A stretch of DNA of 64,000 bases. Source: Variovorax boronicumulans (GTDB lineage: Bacteria; Pseudomonadota; Gammaproteobacteria; Burkholderiales; Burkholderiaceae_C). The DNA lies in the NCBI RefSeq assembly GCF_030812215.1, contig NZ_JAUSSG010000001.1, positions 868,001-932,000 of the forward strand, given 5' to 3'. The translations under genes were made by a program, and so were the position numbers. The notes beneath the pieces were generated by a model. That model was given only the letters and a program-made list of their open reading frames with translations. It was not told where the DNA came from and searched no databases. Positions 25,532 to 37,569 of this stretch are shown here, piece after piece (position 1 is the stretch's first letter; each line of letters begins with the position of its first letter).

Positions 25532-26520
25532 CACCGGGCACTGCGGGCGGCACGGCGGTGCTGCCAGTGCGGTCCAGCCGCTCGTACTGGGCGATCACCT
25601 GGGCGCCCAGCAGCACCAGCGTGGCGGCGATCTCCAGACTCAGCAGAACGACGATCGCGGTGGTCAGCGAGCCGTAGACCACGTTCACTTGCGAGAGCGT
25701 CGAGAAGTACCAGATCAGCACCCGCCGCGTCGCCTCCCAGAGCAGCGCGGCGGTCACGCCGCCCAGCAGCGCGTGGCGCAGCGACATCCGGCCGGCGGGC
25801 ATCACGAGATACAGCGAGGTCAGCATGAAGATCTCGCCCCCCAGTCCGAGCAGGTACAGCAGCAGCCCCGACACGCCCGAGAGCGACCATTCGCGCCCGA
25901 ACAGGTCCACGCTCTCCTGCCCCACCAGCTGCAGCGCGCCCGATACCAGCGTGACCAGCAGCAGCCCCACGCAGAGGCACAGGATGTAGATATATGGCAT
26001 GGCCACCGAGACCAGGAAGTGGCGCTTGTGGTCGGCCTTGCGGTGGTGAAAGATCACCGCCATCGCGCTTTCGAGGATGCTGAAGGCGAGCGAGCTGAAG
26101 AAGATCATCGTCACCAGCAGCACCGGGCCCATCACGTCGCGATGGTCGAGAAAGCTCGACAGCTCCGCCACGATCGCCTTCGATTGCCCCGGCAGCAGCC
26201 ATTCGAGGTACCGGCCGATGGTGCGCAGCAATTCGGCCTGTTCGATGATGTGCGACATCGCAATCACGCTCACGATCAGGAGCGGCACGATGGACAGGAG
26301 CGCGTAATACGCCACCGCCCCCGCGAGCAGCAGCCCCTGGTTCGCGCGAAAGGCCTTCAGCGCATCCCAGATGAATCGGAGCGGGTGCCGCAGCAGCGGC
26401 GCGGCGTGTTGCAATGGGTTGGGCGTCGTCATGCGTTGAGGGGAATCCGGATCGCATTCAGTATGCCGCCGCACCGCAGGAGGCCGGCCGCTTGCGTATG
26501 ATTTGCCGCTCTTCGCCTAC

Positions 26521-28512
26521 ATGACCATCCCCGCTTCATTCATCCAGGAACTCATCGCGCGCGCCGATGTGGTCGAGATCGTCGGCCGCTATGTGCCGCT
26601 CAAGAAGGCTGGCGCCAATTTCATGGGGCTGTGCCCCTTCCACGGCGAGAAATCCCCCTCTTTTTCCGTCAGCCCGACCAAGCAGTTCTATCACTGCTTC
26701 GGCTGCGGGGTGCACGGCAACGCCATCGGCTTTCTCATGGAGCACGCGGGCATGGGCTTCGTCGAGGCGGTGCACGATCTGGCCGGCCAGTACGGCTTGC
26801 AGGTGCCCGAAGACGATGCCTCCCCCGCCGAGCGCGCCCGCGCCGCCAGCCAGCGCCAGAAGCAGGCCACGCTGACCGACGTGCTCGAAAAAGCCGGCGA
26901 CGCGTACCGCAAGTCGCTGCGGCAGGCGCCCGGCGCCATCGAATACCTCAAAGGCCGGGGCGTTTCAGGCGAAGTGGCCAAGCAGTTCGGCATCGGCTAT
27001 GCGCCCGCGGGCTGGCGGGCGCTGGCCAGCGTGTTTCCCGATTACGACGATCCACTGCTCGCCGAGAGCGGCCTGGTGATCGTCAACACCGAAGATGGCC
27101 AGCTCGAGGCCAGCGAGGCCAAGCGCTACGACCGCTTCCGCGACCGGGTGATGTTCCCGATCCGCAACGTCAAGGGCGAGTGCATCGGTTTCGGCGGGCG
27201 CGTGCTTGGCGACGAAAAGCCCAAGTACCTGAATTCGCCCGAGACGCCCGTGTTCAGCAAGGGCCGCGAGCTCTACGGCCTCTACGAGGCACGCGCCGCC
27301 TTCCGCGACCGCGGCTATGCATTGGTCACAGAGGGCTACATGGACGTGGTCGCCCTCGCGCAACTGGGCTTTCCGAATGCGGTGGCCACGCTCGGCACTG
27401 CCTGTACGACCGAGCATGTGCAGAAGCTCTTCCGGTTCACCGAATCGGTGGTCTTCAGCTTCGACGGCGACGCCGCCGGCCGCCGCGCGGCGCGCAAGGC
27501 GCTTGACGGCGCCCTGCCCTATGCCACCGACGTGCGCAGCATCAAGTTCTTGTTTCTGCCGGCAGAGCACGACCCCGACAGCTTCATCCGTGAACACGGC
27601 GCCGAGGCCTTCGCCCGCTTCGTGAACGAGGCCACGCCGCTCTCGCGCTTCATGCTCGAAGCCGCCCGCGAAGGCTGCGACCTGACCACCGCCGAAGGCC
27701 GCGCCCATATGACCAGCAACGTGCGCCCGCTCTGGAGCGCCATGCCAGATGGCGCCCTCAAACGCCAACTGCTGAGCGAGATCGCCGCGTTGGTGCAGCT
27801 CGATGCAGCAGCGCTTTCGGACCTGTGGGCCTCCACACCCGGTCCGCGCAAGGCGGCGGCCCCGCCTGCACCGCGCTACAGCGAATCCGGCGGCGACGGC
27901 GGGGACTACCCGGACATGCCGCCGCCCATGGAATACGAGCCGCCACGCTATGAAACCGATAGCAAGCCGCGCAAGTTCGTCAAGGGCAAGCGCTGGGGCG
28001 GCAAGTTCGAAGAGCCCATCGAGCCGTTGCGCGGACGCGGCAAGCCACCGAGCCGGCCCGACGTGGCGGTGCGGCTGCTGCTGTCGAACATGGCGCAGTG
28101 GGATGCGCTCTCGCATGAGTTGCACCTCATGCTGTGCGATCTGCCCGGCTCTCACGGGGCGCTCTTCACGTGGCTCGACAGCCAATTGCACGAGCACGGC
28201 GTGCAGCCATGGGCGGCGCTGCGGGAAGGCATGCGAGGGCTGGATTTCGAGGGGCTGGCCGAGCGGCTCATGAATGTCGCCGATGCTGCGCCGGTGCCCG
28301 AGGGGGAGGAAGAACAGCACTTGGCCGACGCTGCCAAGGAGCTGTCCAGCGTGCTCGACTTCATGCTGGACGATCGCCTGAAGGCACAGCAGAGCGAGGC
28401 CATTGCCGCGGTCGGGAAAGATCCGAAGGCGCTGGAGCGCTACAAGGCGCTCGAGGCGCGGCGGCTGGAATTGCGCAACCGCCTGAGTCCGCGCGGCTCA
28501 GAAACTGCTTGA
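26521..28512 (+). CDS. dnaG: DNA primase
   Basis: DnaG makes RNA primers at the replication fork and interacts with DnaB helicase. The 663 residues contain the CHC2 zinc ribbon (Cys38, His41, Cys59, Cys62), the catalytic core with VMFPIRNVKGECIGFGGR, TOPRIM motifs (VTEGYMDVVAL, FDGDAAGRRAARKAL, and the acidic EHDPDSF), and a C-terminal helicase-binding domain after a Pro-rich linker (about residues 440-490). The start at 26521 gives the conserved IPASFIQELIARADVVEIVG; an ATG six codons earlier is possible. The linker is longer and more charged than in E. coli. It is followed by rpoD, the classical macromolecular-synthesis order, without rpsU upstream. Confidence 0.97.
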   Translation: MTIPASFIQELIARADVVEIVGRYVPLKKAGANFMGLCPFHGEKSPSFSVSPTKQFYHCFGCGVHGNAIGFLMEHAGMGFVEAVHDLAGQYGLQVPEDDASPAERARAASQRQKQATLTDVLEKAGDAYRKSLRQAPGAIEYLKGRGVSGEVAKQFGIGYAPAGWRALASVFPDYDDPLLAESGLVIVNTEDGQLEASEAKRYDRFRDRVMFPIRNVKGECIGFGGRVLGDEKPKYLNSPETPVFSKGRELYGLYEARAAFRDRGYALVTEGYMDVVALAQLGFPNAVATLGTACTTEHVQKLFRFTESVVFSFDGDAAGRRAARKALDGALPYATDVRSIKFLFLPAEHDPDSFIREHGAEAFARFVNEATPLSRFMLEAAREGCDLTTAEGRAHMTSNVRPLWSAMPDGALKRQLLSEIAALVQLDAAALSDLWASTPGPRKAAAPPAPRYSESGGDGGDYPDMPPPMEYEPPRYETDSKPRKFVKGKRWGGKFEEPIEPLRGRGKPPSRPDVAVRLLLSNMAQWDALSHELHLMLCDLPGSHGALFTWLDSQLHEHGVQPWAALREGMRGLDFEGLAERLMNVADAAPVPEGEEEQHLADAAKELSSVLDFMLDDRLKAQQSEAIAAVGKDPKALERYKALEARRLELRNRLSPRGSETA

Positions 28513-28812
28513 AATTTGTGCAATACGCTATAATGTAGGGCTTCGCAACTGGCGAAATCAGACAAGAGCGACAGCAGCACCTCCGGGCCGACCCCTAGCG
28601 CAACGCACTCCAACGGTAAATTCCGGCGGAAAGGGTCAATAACCGCAAGGACTGCACACCAAATGTTCGCCCGACATCTTGTCTGCTGAGGAATTAATTT
28701 CCTCTTTCCCAATTGTTTTATGTCCGTGCCTGTGCGCGGGCTGTGGTGGCGCTGCCCGAATGGCAGTGCGCCTGTGATTTTCGCTTGTCCATTCTTGTCG
28801 TAACGAGGTTGT
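28513..28812 (+). promoter_or_regulatory. rpoD upstream region with a -10 element
   Basis: This 300-bp gap between dnaG and rpoD is less G+C-rich than its surroundings and has no convincing gene. A perfect TATAAT sits at 28529-28534, 17 bp after the dnaG stop. The TTGAAA at 28509 is only 14 bp upstream of it, so CTGCTT (28505-28510, 18-bp spacing) is the better -35. That would give a leader of about 270 nt with small hairpins (TTCGCaactgGCGAA right after the -10; GAGGAAttaatTTCCTC near 28690; CTGCCcgaatGGCAG near 28755). GAGG precedes the rpoD ATG. Confidence 0.5.
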
Positions 28813-31149
<2,337 letters not shown>

Positions 31150-31194
31150 AGCGCGCGCTTTTTCCGGCACCGGCAACGGCGCCGGCATCGCCGA

Positions 31195-31234
31195 AAAAAG
31201 GCCCGGAACCGCACATGCGGTCCCGGGCCTTTTT
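31195..31234. terminator. Bidirectional intrinsic terminator after rpoD
   Basis: A 14-bp stem with one mismatch (GGCCCGG-a-ACCGCA paired to TGCGGT-c-CCGGGCC) has a short loop, preceded by AAAAA and followed by TTTTTC. It can end rpoD transcription on the + strand and the convergent unknown gene on the - strand. Confidence 0.9.
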
Positions 31235-31258
31235 CTTTGACCGGTGCGTCGTTCGCTC

Positions 31259-32434
31259 TCAGAGCGCCGCGAGCCCCTCCACCAGCGCTTCCCGGTTCAG
31301 CTTGCGCTGCTCGCCGCGCGACCACGAGAAGATGTCGTAGCCGTTGCTGTAGAGGACCGTGCCGTCCGGTGCGAGATCGAAATGCGCCACGTGCGAGGCG
31401 ACCACGCGCGGACTCGCGCGGCGGCCTTCCTGCGCGATCAACTGCCACGAGCCCGGCACGAGATTGCCCGCGTACTGCGGGTCGTTGCGCACCTTCGACA
31501 ACTCGATCATCCGGCCGTGCAGCCACAGTTGGCCCAGGTCCTGGTCGAGCTCGGGCGTGCGGGGGCCGCCTGCGGAACGCAGCGGCTCCTTGCCGTAGAT
31601 CATCGAGAAGAAGTTGAGATACCCGAAGACCGCCTTGCCCAGGCGCAGCGGCATCATCAGCGTGTCTTTCACCGCGCCGCCTGCGCGCTCGTGGGCGGGC
31701 TTTTCCACCGGACGACGGATGGCGTAGAGCGTCCCATCGGCCGCGATGCGCGGGGCGATGAAATCCCATTCGGGGTCGTCCAGCAGGCTGTCCATCTGCG
31801 CGCTCTTGTAGTCGAGCCAGTTCACCGTCGAATGCGCCATGGCGACGACGCCGCCGTGGGTCGGATGCCGCGCCACGCCGCACGACTGGTAGACCAGCGT
31901 CGAGGCCGAGCCCGGCATCACGGCAGGTGCCGCGTCCAGGCTGTCGCCGCCGGTGATCGCACCCTTGGCGTTGCCCTCCTCGTCGAACACCTCCAGCTGC
32001 GCGGTGCCGTCGGGCAAGCCGACGGCCAGCACCAGGTGGCGGGTCTCGGGCACCCAGGTCATGCCGAGAATCGGCGCTTGTTGCCGGTGGAAGAGCCGGA
32101 TCTCGCGCTTGTCGTCGAGCTCATAGCGAAAGAGACCGATGCTGCGTCCCACGGTCAGCACGTAATAGATGGTGCGCGGCCCGCCGCGGCAGACGTGCAG
32201 AAAGCGCGCCGGCGCCATCGCCCCGCCCGGCCCGCCGCGGCCCCAGAGCGATGCGCCCGAGAGCATGCCGGTGGACTCCTCGCGCTCCGCGTGCTTCCAG
32301 GAGGTGGTGCGACGGCTGTCGGCCTCGCGCTGGAGCAGTTCGCGCGCAAACGGCGATTCGATCTGCACCGGCGGGGCATCGCCGCTGCGCAGCCAGAGTT
32401 CGCCGCGGGTGATCGACAGGAATTCCGAAATCAT
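31259..32434 (-). CDS. Uncharacterised beta-propeller-like protein
   Basis: A 391-residue cytosolic protein without signal peptide or membrane helix. I cannot assign a family with certainty. The sequence is made of short beta-rich units that pair a hydrophobic strand with a turn and a charged phrase (RFLHVCRGGPRTIYYVLTVG; GMTWVPETRHLVLAVGLPDG; IAADGTLYAIRRP; FDLAPDGTVLYSNGYDIFSW), the rhythm of WD40/PD40 or NHL propellers. ADGTLYA and PDGTVLYS are typical propeller blade turns. GGAGGGAAAG ahead of the ATG is a strong ribosome-binding site. It stands alone, divergent from the Bcr/CflA gene. Confidence 0.7.
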   Translation of the reverse strand: MISEFLSITRGELWLRSGDAPPVQIESPFARELLQREADSRRTTSWKHAEREESTGMLSGASLWGRGGPGGAMAPARFLHVCRGGPRTIYYVLTVGRSIGLFRYELDDKREIRLFHRQQAPILGMTWVPETRHLVLAVGLPDGTAQLEVFDEEGNAKGAITGGDSLDAAPAVMPGSASTLVYQSCGVARHPTHGGVVAMAHSTVNWLDYKSAQMDSLLDDPEWDFIAPRIAADGTLYAIRRPVEKPAHERAGGAVKDTLMMPLRLGKAVFGYLNFFSMIYGKEPLRSAGGPRTPELDQDLGQLWLHGRMIELSKVRNDPQYAGNLVPGSWQLIAQEGRRASPRVVASHVAHFDLAPDGTVLYSNGYDIFSWSRGEQRKLNREALVEGLAAL

Positions 32435-32573
32435 TCTTTCCCTCCTTCTTCTTCAACGCATGCAGGCGCGCAGTTTAGTGGCCGGCCGGCGCCAGCGGCC
32501 CTTCGGCACGTCTGCTACGCTCGCACTCTTTCGGTGCGTACCTCGCGCGCCATTCTTCTTCTCCCATCACGAC

Positions 32574-33809
32574 ATGAATCCCGACGCCGACAAACTCTGG
32601 CAGGCCCCGCGTTGGGCGCTGGCCGTCCTGCTCGCGGTGCTCGGCATGCTCGGGCCGTTCTCCATCGACACCTACATTCCGGCCTTCTCGGGCATCGCGC
32701 GCTCCATCGGCGCGACGCCCGCCGAGATGCAGCAGACGCTCTCGGCGTACCTCTTCGGCTTCGCGTTCATGAACCTGTTCCACGGCGCGCTGTCGGACAG
32801 CTTCGGCCGCCGGCCGGTGGTGCTGTGGGGCCTTGCAGTCTTCACCATTGCGTCGCTGGGCTGCGCGCTGTCGCAAACCATCACGCAGCTCGTGCTGTTC
32901 CGCGGCTTGCAGGGCCTGTCGACCGGTGCGGGCATCGTGGTCTCGCGCGCGGTGATCCGCGACATGTTCCCGCCCGCCGAGGCGCAGCGTGTGATGAGCC
33001 AGGTGACGATCTACTTCGGCGTGGCGCCGGCCATCGCGCCGATCATCGGCGGCTTCCTCTTCGTGCATGCGGGCTGGCACGCGGTGTTCTGGTTCCTGGT
33101 GGCGGTGGGCGTGGTGCTGTTCGTCGCCAACTACAAGCTGCTGCCCGAGACGCTGCACGCCTCGCACCGCCAGTCCTTCCACGTGCGGCACCTGATGCGC
33201 GGCTACTGGGACCTGTGCTCCGACCCGCGCTTTTTGCTGCTGGCGCTCGCGAGCGGCGTGCCCTTCAACGGCATGTTCCTCTATGTGTTGGCCGCGCCCG
33301 CGTTCCTGGGCGACCACCTCTCGCTGCAGCCGCAGCAGTTCTTCTGGTTCTTCCTGCTGACCATCGGCGGCATCATGCTCGGCGCGCGCGCCAGCGGCCG
33401 CATGGCCGGCAAGGTGACGCCGAAGCGGCAGATCCGCGACGGCTTCCTCATCATGCTGGTCACCTCGGTGGTCAACGTGACGGCCAACTTCTTCTTCGAC
33501 GCGCACGTGGCCTGGGCGCTGTGGCCGCTCGCGGTGTTCGCGTTCGGCTGGGCGCTGATGGTGCCGGTGGTCACGCTGCTGGTGCTCGACCTGCACCCCG
33601 AGCGCCGCGGCATGGCCTCGTCGCTGCAGGCAGTGATCGGCTCGACTGCCAACGGCGTCGTGGCCGGCGCCATTGCGCCGCTGGTGATGCACTCCACGCT
33701 GGCGCTCGCGGTCACCTCCACGCTGATGCTCGGCATCGGCCTGGTCGCCTGGGTCTGGCTGCACGGCCGCTGGCCCGAGATCGGGCGCAGCCTCGCCAAC
33801 GAAACCTGA
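32574..33809 (+). CDS. Bcr/CflA-family drug-efflux MFS transporter
   Basis: A 411-residue, twelve-helix drug/H+ antiporter of the DHA1 Bcr/CflA group. Signature elements are GPFSIDTYIPAFSGIARSI in the first helix, GALSDSFGRRPVVLWG (motif A) and GGFLFVHAGWHAVFWFL (motif C). Relatives export chloramphenicol, bicyclomycin or sulfonamides, and some export cysteine. The start at 32574 gives the right N-terminus; an earlier in-frame ATG would add a long non-hydrophobic extension. It is followed 13 bp later by the HPP-CBS gene and then sugE, so three membrane proteins may be co-transcribed. Confidence 0.93.
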   Translation: MNPDADKLWQAPRWALAVLLAVLGMLGPFSIDTYIPAFSGIARSIGATPAEMQQTLSAYLFGFAFMNLFHGALSDSFGRRPVVLWGLAVFTIASLGCALSQTITQLVLFRGLQGLSTGAGIVVSRAVIRDMFPPAEAQRVMSQVTIYFGVAPAIAPIIGGFLFVHAGWHAVFWFLVAVGVVLFVANYKLLPETLHASHRQSFHVRHLMRGYWDLCSDPRFLLLALASGVPFNGMFLYVLAAPAFLGDHLSLQPQQFFWFFLLTIGGIMLGARASGRMAGKVTPKRQIRDGFLIMLVTSVVNVTANFFFDAHVAWALWPLAVFAFGWALMVPVVTLLVLDLHPERRGMASSLQAVIGSTANGVVAGAIAPLVMHSTLALAVTSTLMLGIGLVAWVWLHGRWPEIGRSLANET

Positions 33810-33822
33810 AAGGAACGGCGCG

Positions 33823-34965
33823 ATGCGGCTCTCCGCAGTCCTGACCTATGCGCGCGCCTGGCTGCCGGGCCGCACCACCGTCGACATGCGCGAGCGCCTG
33901 CGCGCCGTGTGCGGCGCGGCCATCGGCCTCTTCGTCACCGCGGTGCTGTGCCGCTGGCTGGCCGGCCCACTTGCCGGCCTGTTGGCCAGCGACGTCTGGC
34001 TGATCGCACCGCTGGGCGCGAGCGCGGTGCTGGTGTTCGCGGTGCCGGCGAGCCCGCTGGCGCAACCCTGGTCGGTGATCGGCGGCAACACGCTGTCTGC
34101 GGTGGTCGGCATCGCGAGCGTGAGCTTCATTCCCGACCCCGCCCTGGCTGCCGCGATCGCGGTGGCCGGCGCCATCGGCGTGATGTTCTTCGCGCGCTGC
34201 CTGCACCCGCCGGGCGGTGCGGCGGCGCTGCTCGCGGTGCTCACGCACAGCACGCATTTTTCGTCGGCGCTCTTTCCGTTCTTCACCAACTCGCTGTTGC
34301 TGGTGCTGGCCGGCGTGGCCTACAACTCACTCACCGGCCGGCGCTATCCGCATGTGCAGGTGGCGCAGCCGCCGCGCGCGGACGCCCGCTTCAGCCAGGC
34401 CGACATCGACGCGGTGCTGGCCCGCTACAACCAGGTGCTGGACATCAGCCGCGACGACCTCGAATCGCTGATCCAGCAGACCGAACTGGAGTCGTACAAG
34501 CGGCGCCTGGGCACGCTCGACTGCGGCGACATCATGTCGCCCAACCCGATCTCGGTGGAGTTCGGCACGCCCCTGCAGGAGGCCTGGGCGCTGATGCACG
34601 AGAAGCGCATCAAGGCGCTGCCGGTGACCGACCGCACGCGCCGCGTGGTGGGCATCGTCACGCAGGCCGACTTCTTCCGCCAGCTCGACCTGCAGCACCA
34701 CGAAGGCATCGCGGGCCGGCTGCGCGATCTGATCCGCGCCACGCGCACCGTGGTGTCGAACAAGCCCGAAGTGGTCGGCCAGATCATGACGCGCCAGGTG
34801 CGCGTGGCCAGCGCCGAGCGGCCGGTGGTCGATCTCGTGCCGCTCTTCTCCGAAGGTGGTCACCACCATATCCCCATCATCGATGGTGAAAAGCGTCTCA
34901 CCGGCATGATCACGCAGTCCGACTTCGTGCGCGCCCTCTACCGTGCCGTGCGGCCGGAGAACTGA
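33823..34965 (+). CDS. HPP-family membrane protein with two CBS domains
   Basis: A 380-residue protein. The N-terminal half is the HPP integral membrane domain (four or five helices; the name-giving [17 protein letters not shown] is at about residues 120-140). A linker helix (about 185-220) leads to two cytosolic CBS domains ([36 protein letters not shown]), which in other proteins bind adenosyl ligands. HPP proteins have been linked to nitrite transport in plant and cyanobacterial relatives, but the bacterial HPP-CBS fusions are uncharacterised. AAGGA precedes the ATG. Confidence 0.9.
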   Translation: MRLSAVLTYARAWLPGRTTVDMRERLRAVCGAAIGLFVTAVLCRWLAGPLAGLLASDVWLIAPLGASAVLVFAVPASPLAQPWSVIGGNTLSAVVGIASVSFIPDPALAAAIAVAGAIGVMFFARCLHPPGGAAALLAVLTHSTHFSSALFPFFTNSLLLVLAGVAYNSLTGRRYPHVQVAQPPRADARFSQADIDAVLARYNQVLDISRDDLESLIQQTELESYKRRLGTLDCGDIMSPNPISVEFGTPLQEAWALMHEKRIKALPVTDRTRRVVGIVTQADFFRQLDLQHHEGIAGRLRDLIRATRTVVSNKPEVVGQIMTRQVRVASAERPVVDLVPLFSEGGHHHIPIIDGEKRLTGMITQSDFVRALYRAVRPEN

Positions 34966-34997
34966 AACCCTTTTGTTGTTTTCACCAAGGAGCGTGC

Positions 34998-35318
34998 ATG
35001 GCGTGGGTCGTATTGCTGGTGGCGGGTCTGCTTGAAGTGGGATGGGCCATCGGCCTCAAGTACACCGAAGGATTCTCGAAGTTCTGGCCCTCGGTCGGCA
35101 CCGCCATCTCGATGGTGCTCAGCGTGGTGCTGCTGGGTTGGGCGATGCGCTCGTTGCCCGTGGGCACGGCCTACGCGGTGTGGACCGGCATCGGTGCCGT
35201 AGGCACGGTGATCCTGGGCATCGTGCTGTTCCACGAGCCCGCCAACGCGGCCCGGCTGGTCTGCGTGGGGCTCATCGTGGCGGGCATCCTCGGGCTCAAG
35301 CTCACGAGCCCGGCGTGA
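34998..35318 (+). CDS. sugE: SMR-family guanidinium/quaternary ammonium exporter
   Basis: A 106-residue small multidrug resistance protein with four helices. Glu13 is the essential proton/substrate residue. The WTGIGAVGT motif (residues 62-70) is that of the SugE/Gdx subtype, which exports guanidinium, rather than the EmrE subtype. AAGGAG lies before the ATG. No guanidine riboswitch is visible in the 32 bp upstream, so unlike many gdx genes it is probably co-transcribed with the HPP-CBS gene. It ends 13 bp from the convergent Bug gene. Confidence 0.93.
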   Translation: MAWVVLLVAGLLEVGWAIGLKYTEGFSKFWPSVGTAISMVLSVVLLGWAMRSLPVGTAYAVWTGIGAVGTVILGIVLFHEPANAARLVCVGLIVAGILGLKLTSPA

Positions 35319-35331
35319 ATCCGCCGGGCAG

Positions 35332-36318
35332 CTACTCCAACATCACGTTCGCCTTCTTCACGAGCGCAGCGTAGCGCGCGGCCTCGCTGCGGAAGTAGTT
35401 CGCGGCCTCTTCGGACGAGGTGGGCTTGATGATGTTGCCCTGTTTGTCCATCGCCTCGCGCACCTCGGCGCTGGTGTAGGCGGCCACCACGGCGTCGTGC
35501 ACGCGCTTGACGTCGGCCGCCTGCATCTTCGGCGGGCCGATCACCGCGAACCAGCCTTCGACGGAGTAGTTCGGCAGGCCCTGCTCCGCAATCGTCGGAA
35601 TGTCCGGCGCGGCCGGCGAGCGCGCCGCGCCGCACACGCCGATGGCGCGCAGCGCGCCGCTCTTGATGTGCTGCTGCACGGCCGGCAGCGCGACCACGCC
35701 GATCTCGACCTGCCCCGCCATCATGTCGGTCACCATCGGGCCGGTGCCCTTGTAGGGAATGTGCCGCGCCTTCACGCCGGCCTCGTCCATGAACATCTCG
35801 CCGGCCAGGTGAATGATGGTGCCGTTGCCCGAGGAGGCGTAGTTGTAGCCCTCGGGCCTGGCGCGCAGGAGCGCGACGAGCTCCTTCACGTTCTTCGCGG
35901 GCAGCTTCGGATTCACCATCAGCACCAGCGGCGTCGCGCCCACCACGCTGATCGGCGTGATGTCGGCGATCGCGTCGAACGGCATCTTCTTGAACACGCT
36001 CGGGTTGATGACGTGGTTGTTCGACACCATGCCCAGCGTGAGCCCGTCGGGCGCCGCCTTGACGATGGCCGCGGTGCCGGTGATGCCGCCCGCGCCCGGC
36101 ATGTTCTCGATCACCACCGGCTGGCCGAAGGCCTTGCCGAGCGCCACCGAGGCGGCGCGCACGATGTTGTCCACGCCCGAGCCGGCGCTGATCGGCAGGA
36201 TGAAGCGGATCGGTTTGTCGGATCCCTGCGCGAGCGCCGGGAATGCGGCCAGCGCGGCGGCCGAGGCGCCCAGGCCCAGCAGCGCGCGGCGATTCATCGG
36301 GGGAAGATTCGTGGTCAT
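35332..36318 (-). CDS. Bug-family (TTT) periplasmic substrate-binding protein
   Basis: A 328-residue solute receptor of the tripartite tricarboxylate transporter (Bug) family, very common in Burkholderiales. A signal peptide with a paired-arginine start (MNRRALLGLGASAAALAAF) ends near ALA-QG. The family N-lobe is DKPIRFILPISAGSGVDNIVR and a typical interlobe segment is VVIENMPGAGGITGTAAI. It should capture an organic acid in the periplasm. No TTT membrane genes are in the window, so it either works with permeases elsewhere or signals. It is the third gene after the lyase and CoA-transferase, 42 bp from the latter, so its ligand is probably their substrate. Confidence 0.92.
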   Translation of the reverse strand: MTTNLPPMNRRALLGLGASAAALAAFPALAQGSDKPIRFILPISAGSGVDNIVRAASVALGKAFGQPVVIENMPGAGGITGTAAIVKAAPDGLTLGMVSNNHVINPSVFKKMPFDAIADITPISVVGATPLVLMVNPKLPAKNVKELVALLRARPEGYNYASSGNGTIIHLAGEMFMDEAGVKARHIPYKGTGPMVTDMMAGQVEIGVVALPAVQQHIKSGALRAIGVCGAARSPAAPDIPTIAEQGLPNYSVEGWFAVIGPPKMQAADVKRVHDAVVAAYTSAEVREAMDKQGNIIKPTSSEEAANYFRSEAARYAALVKKANVMLE

Positions 36319-36360
36319 GGTCTTGTCTCTCTTTATGGTTTTGAAGGATCGCGGCCGGCC

Positions 36361-37569
36361 TCAGCTCACGGCCGCGTCGGCATGCATCGCATCCACCTGC
36401 GCGTCGGCATAGCCCAGCTCGGCCAGCAGCTCGCGCGTGTGCTCGCCGAGCGTCGGCGGATGCAGCCGCACGCCCAGGCGTTCGCCATCGAGCGTGATGG
36501 GGAAGAGCGTGGTCTGTGCCATCTGCCCTGCGCGCTCGCCGTCCGGCAGGCGAATGTCCGCAAGACCTCCAGTGGCCTTCAGATGCGGATCGGCATACAG
36601 GTCCTCGGGCCGGGTGATCGGCGCAAACGGCAGGCCGCGCGCCTCGAAGATCGCCGACAGTTCGGCCGCCGAGCGGTCGGCCAGCCGCACGCGCAGGTCG
36701 GCCAGCAGCGTAGGCCGCAGGCGCACGCGGTCGTTGTTCGTGCGCAGGGCCGCATCGGCCTTGAGGTCGTCGAAACCGAGCGCGTCGCAGAACACCGTCC
36801 ACTGCGCATCGCTCACCGCAGCCAGGAAGATCTGCTCGCCGTCCTTCACGGTGAACACGTCGTACAGTGCCCAGGCCGAGATGCGCTCGGGCATCGGCGC
36901 TGCAGCTTGCCCCGTGATCGCGTACTGCAGCATGTGCTGGCCGACCAGGAACACGTTGTTCTCGAACAGCGCGGACTGCACCTCCTGCCCCTTGCCGGTT
37001 TCGGCGCGCTGCATCAGCGCGGCGATCGCGCCGATGGCACCGAACATGCCGCCCATGATGTCGTTCACGCTCGTGCCCGCGCGCAGCGGATCGCCGGGGC
37101 GCCCTGTCATGTAGGCGAGCCCGCCCATCATCTGCACGACCTCGTCGAGTGCGGTGCGGTGTTCGTAAGGGCCCGGCAGGAAGCCCGTGTGGTTCACGTA
37201 CACCAGCCGCGGATTGAGCTTGCCCAGCGCGGCGTAGCCCAGGCCGTACTTGTCCATCGTGCCGGGGCGGAAGTTCTGTGCCACCACGTCGGCCGTGGCA
37301 CACAGGCGCAGCGCCGCCTCGAGCCCCTGCGGGTTGCGCAGGTCGAGCGCGATGCTTTTCTTGTTGCGGTTGAACATCGGGAAGAAGCCCGCGCCCGCGC
37401 CCAGGAGGTGCCGCGTGCGGTCGCCGTCGATCGGCTCGACCTTGATCACCTCCGCGCCCAGGTCCGCCAACACCATGCCGCAGGTCGGGCCCATCACCAT
37501 GTGCGTGAACTCGACCACGCGGATGCCAGCGAGCGGCAGGCATTTTTTCTCGACGGTGCCGTCGCTCAT
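36361..37569 (-). CDS. Class III (CaiB/BaiF) CoA-transferase
   Basis: A 402-residue family III CoA-transferase, transferring CoA between carboxylates through an aspartyl-CoA intermediate. Visible marks are LAGIRVVEFTHMVMGPTCGM at the N-terminus, LGAEVIKVEPIDGD, NRNKKSIALDLRNPQG, FRPGTMDKYGLGY, and the region ALDEVVQMMGGLAYMTG with the catalytic Asp, followed by the VNDIMGGMFGAIGAIAAL helix. Its ATG overlaps the stop of the HMG-CoA-lyase-like gene (ATGA), so activation and cleavage enzymes are made together. The human class III enzyme SUGCT uses HMG and glutarate as acceptors, which fits the pairing. Confidence 0.92.
   Translation of the reverse strand: MSDGTVEKKCLPLAGIRVVEFTHMVMGPTCGMVLADLGAEVIKVEPIDGDRTRHLLGAGAGFFPMFNRNKKSIALDLRNPQGLEAALRLCATADVVAQNFRPGTMDKYGLGYAALGKLNPRLVYVNHTGFLPGPYEHRTALDEVVQMMGGLAYMTGRPGDPLRAGTSVNDIMGGMFGAIGAIAALMQRAETGKGQEVQSALFENNVFLVGQHMLQYAITGQAAAPMPERISAWALYDVFTVKDGEQIFLAAVSDAQWTVFCDALGFDDLKADAALRTNNDRVRLRPTLLADLRVRLADRSAAELSAIFEARGLPFAPITRPEDLYADPHLKATGGLADIRLPDGERAGQMAQTTLFPITLDGERLGVRLHPPTLGEHTRELLAELGYADAQVDAMHADAAVS

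Noticed and set aside
28509..28514. TTGAAA as the -35 of the rpoD promoter
   Set aside because: It is only 14 bp from TATAAT, too short for sigma70. The -10 may be used with another -35.
31244..33844. 866-codon plus-strand frame across the propeller-like gene and the Bcr/CflA gene
   Set aside because: It is antisense to one gene, out of frame in the next, and spans their divergent promoters; low-complexity translation.
34966..34997. Guanidine riboswitch before sugE
   Set aside because: Only 32 bp separate it from the HPP-CBS gene and no guanidine-aptamer pattern is visible.
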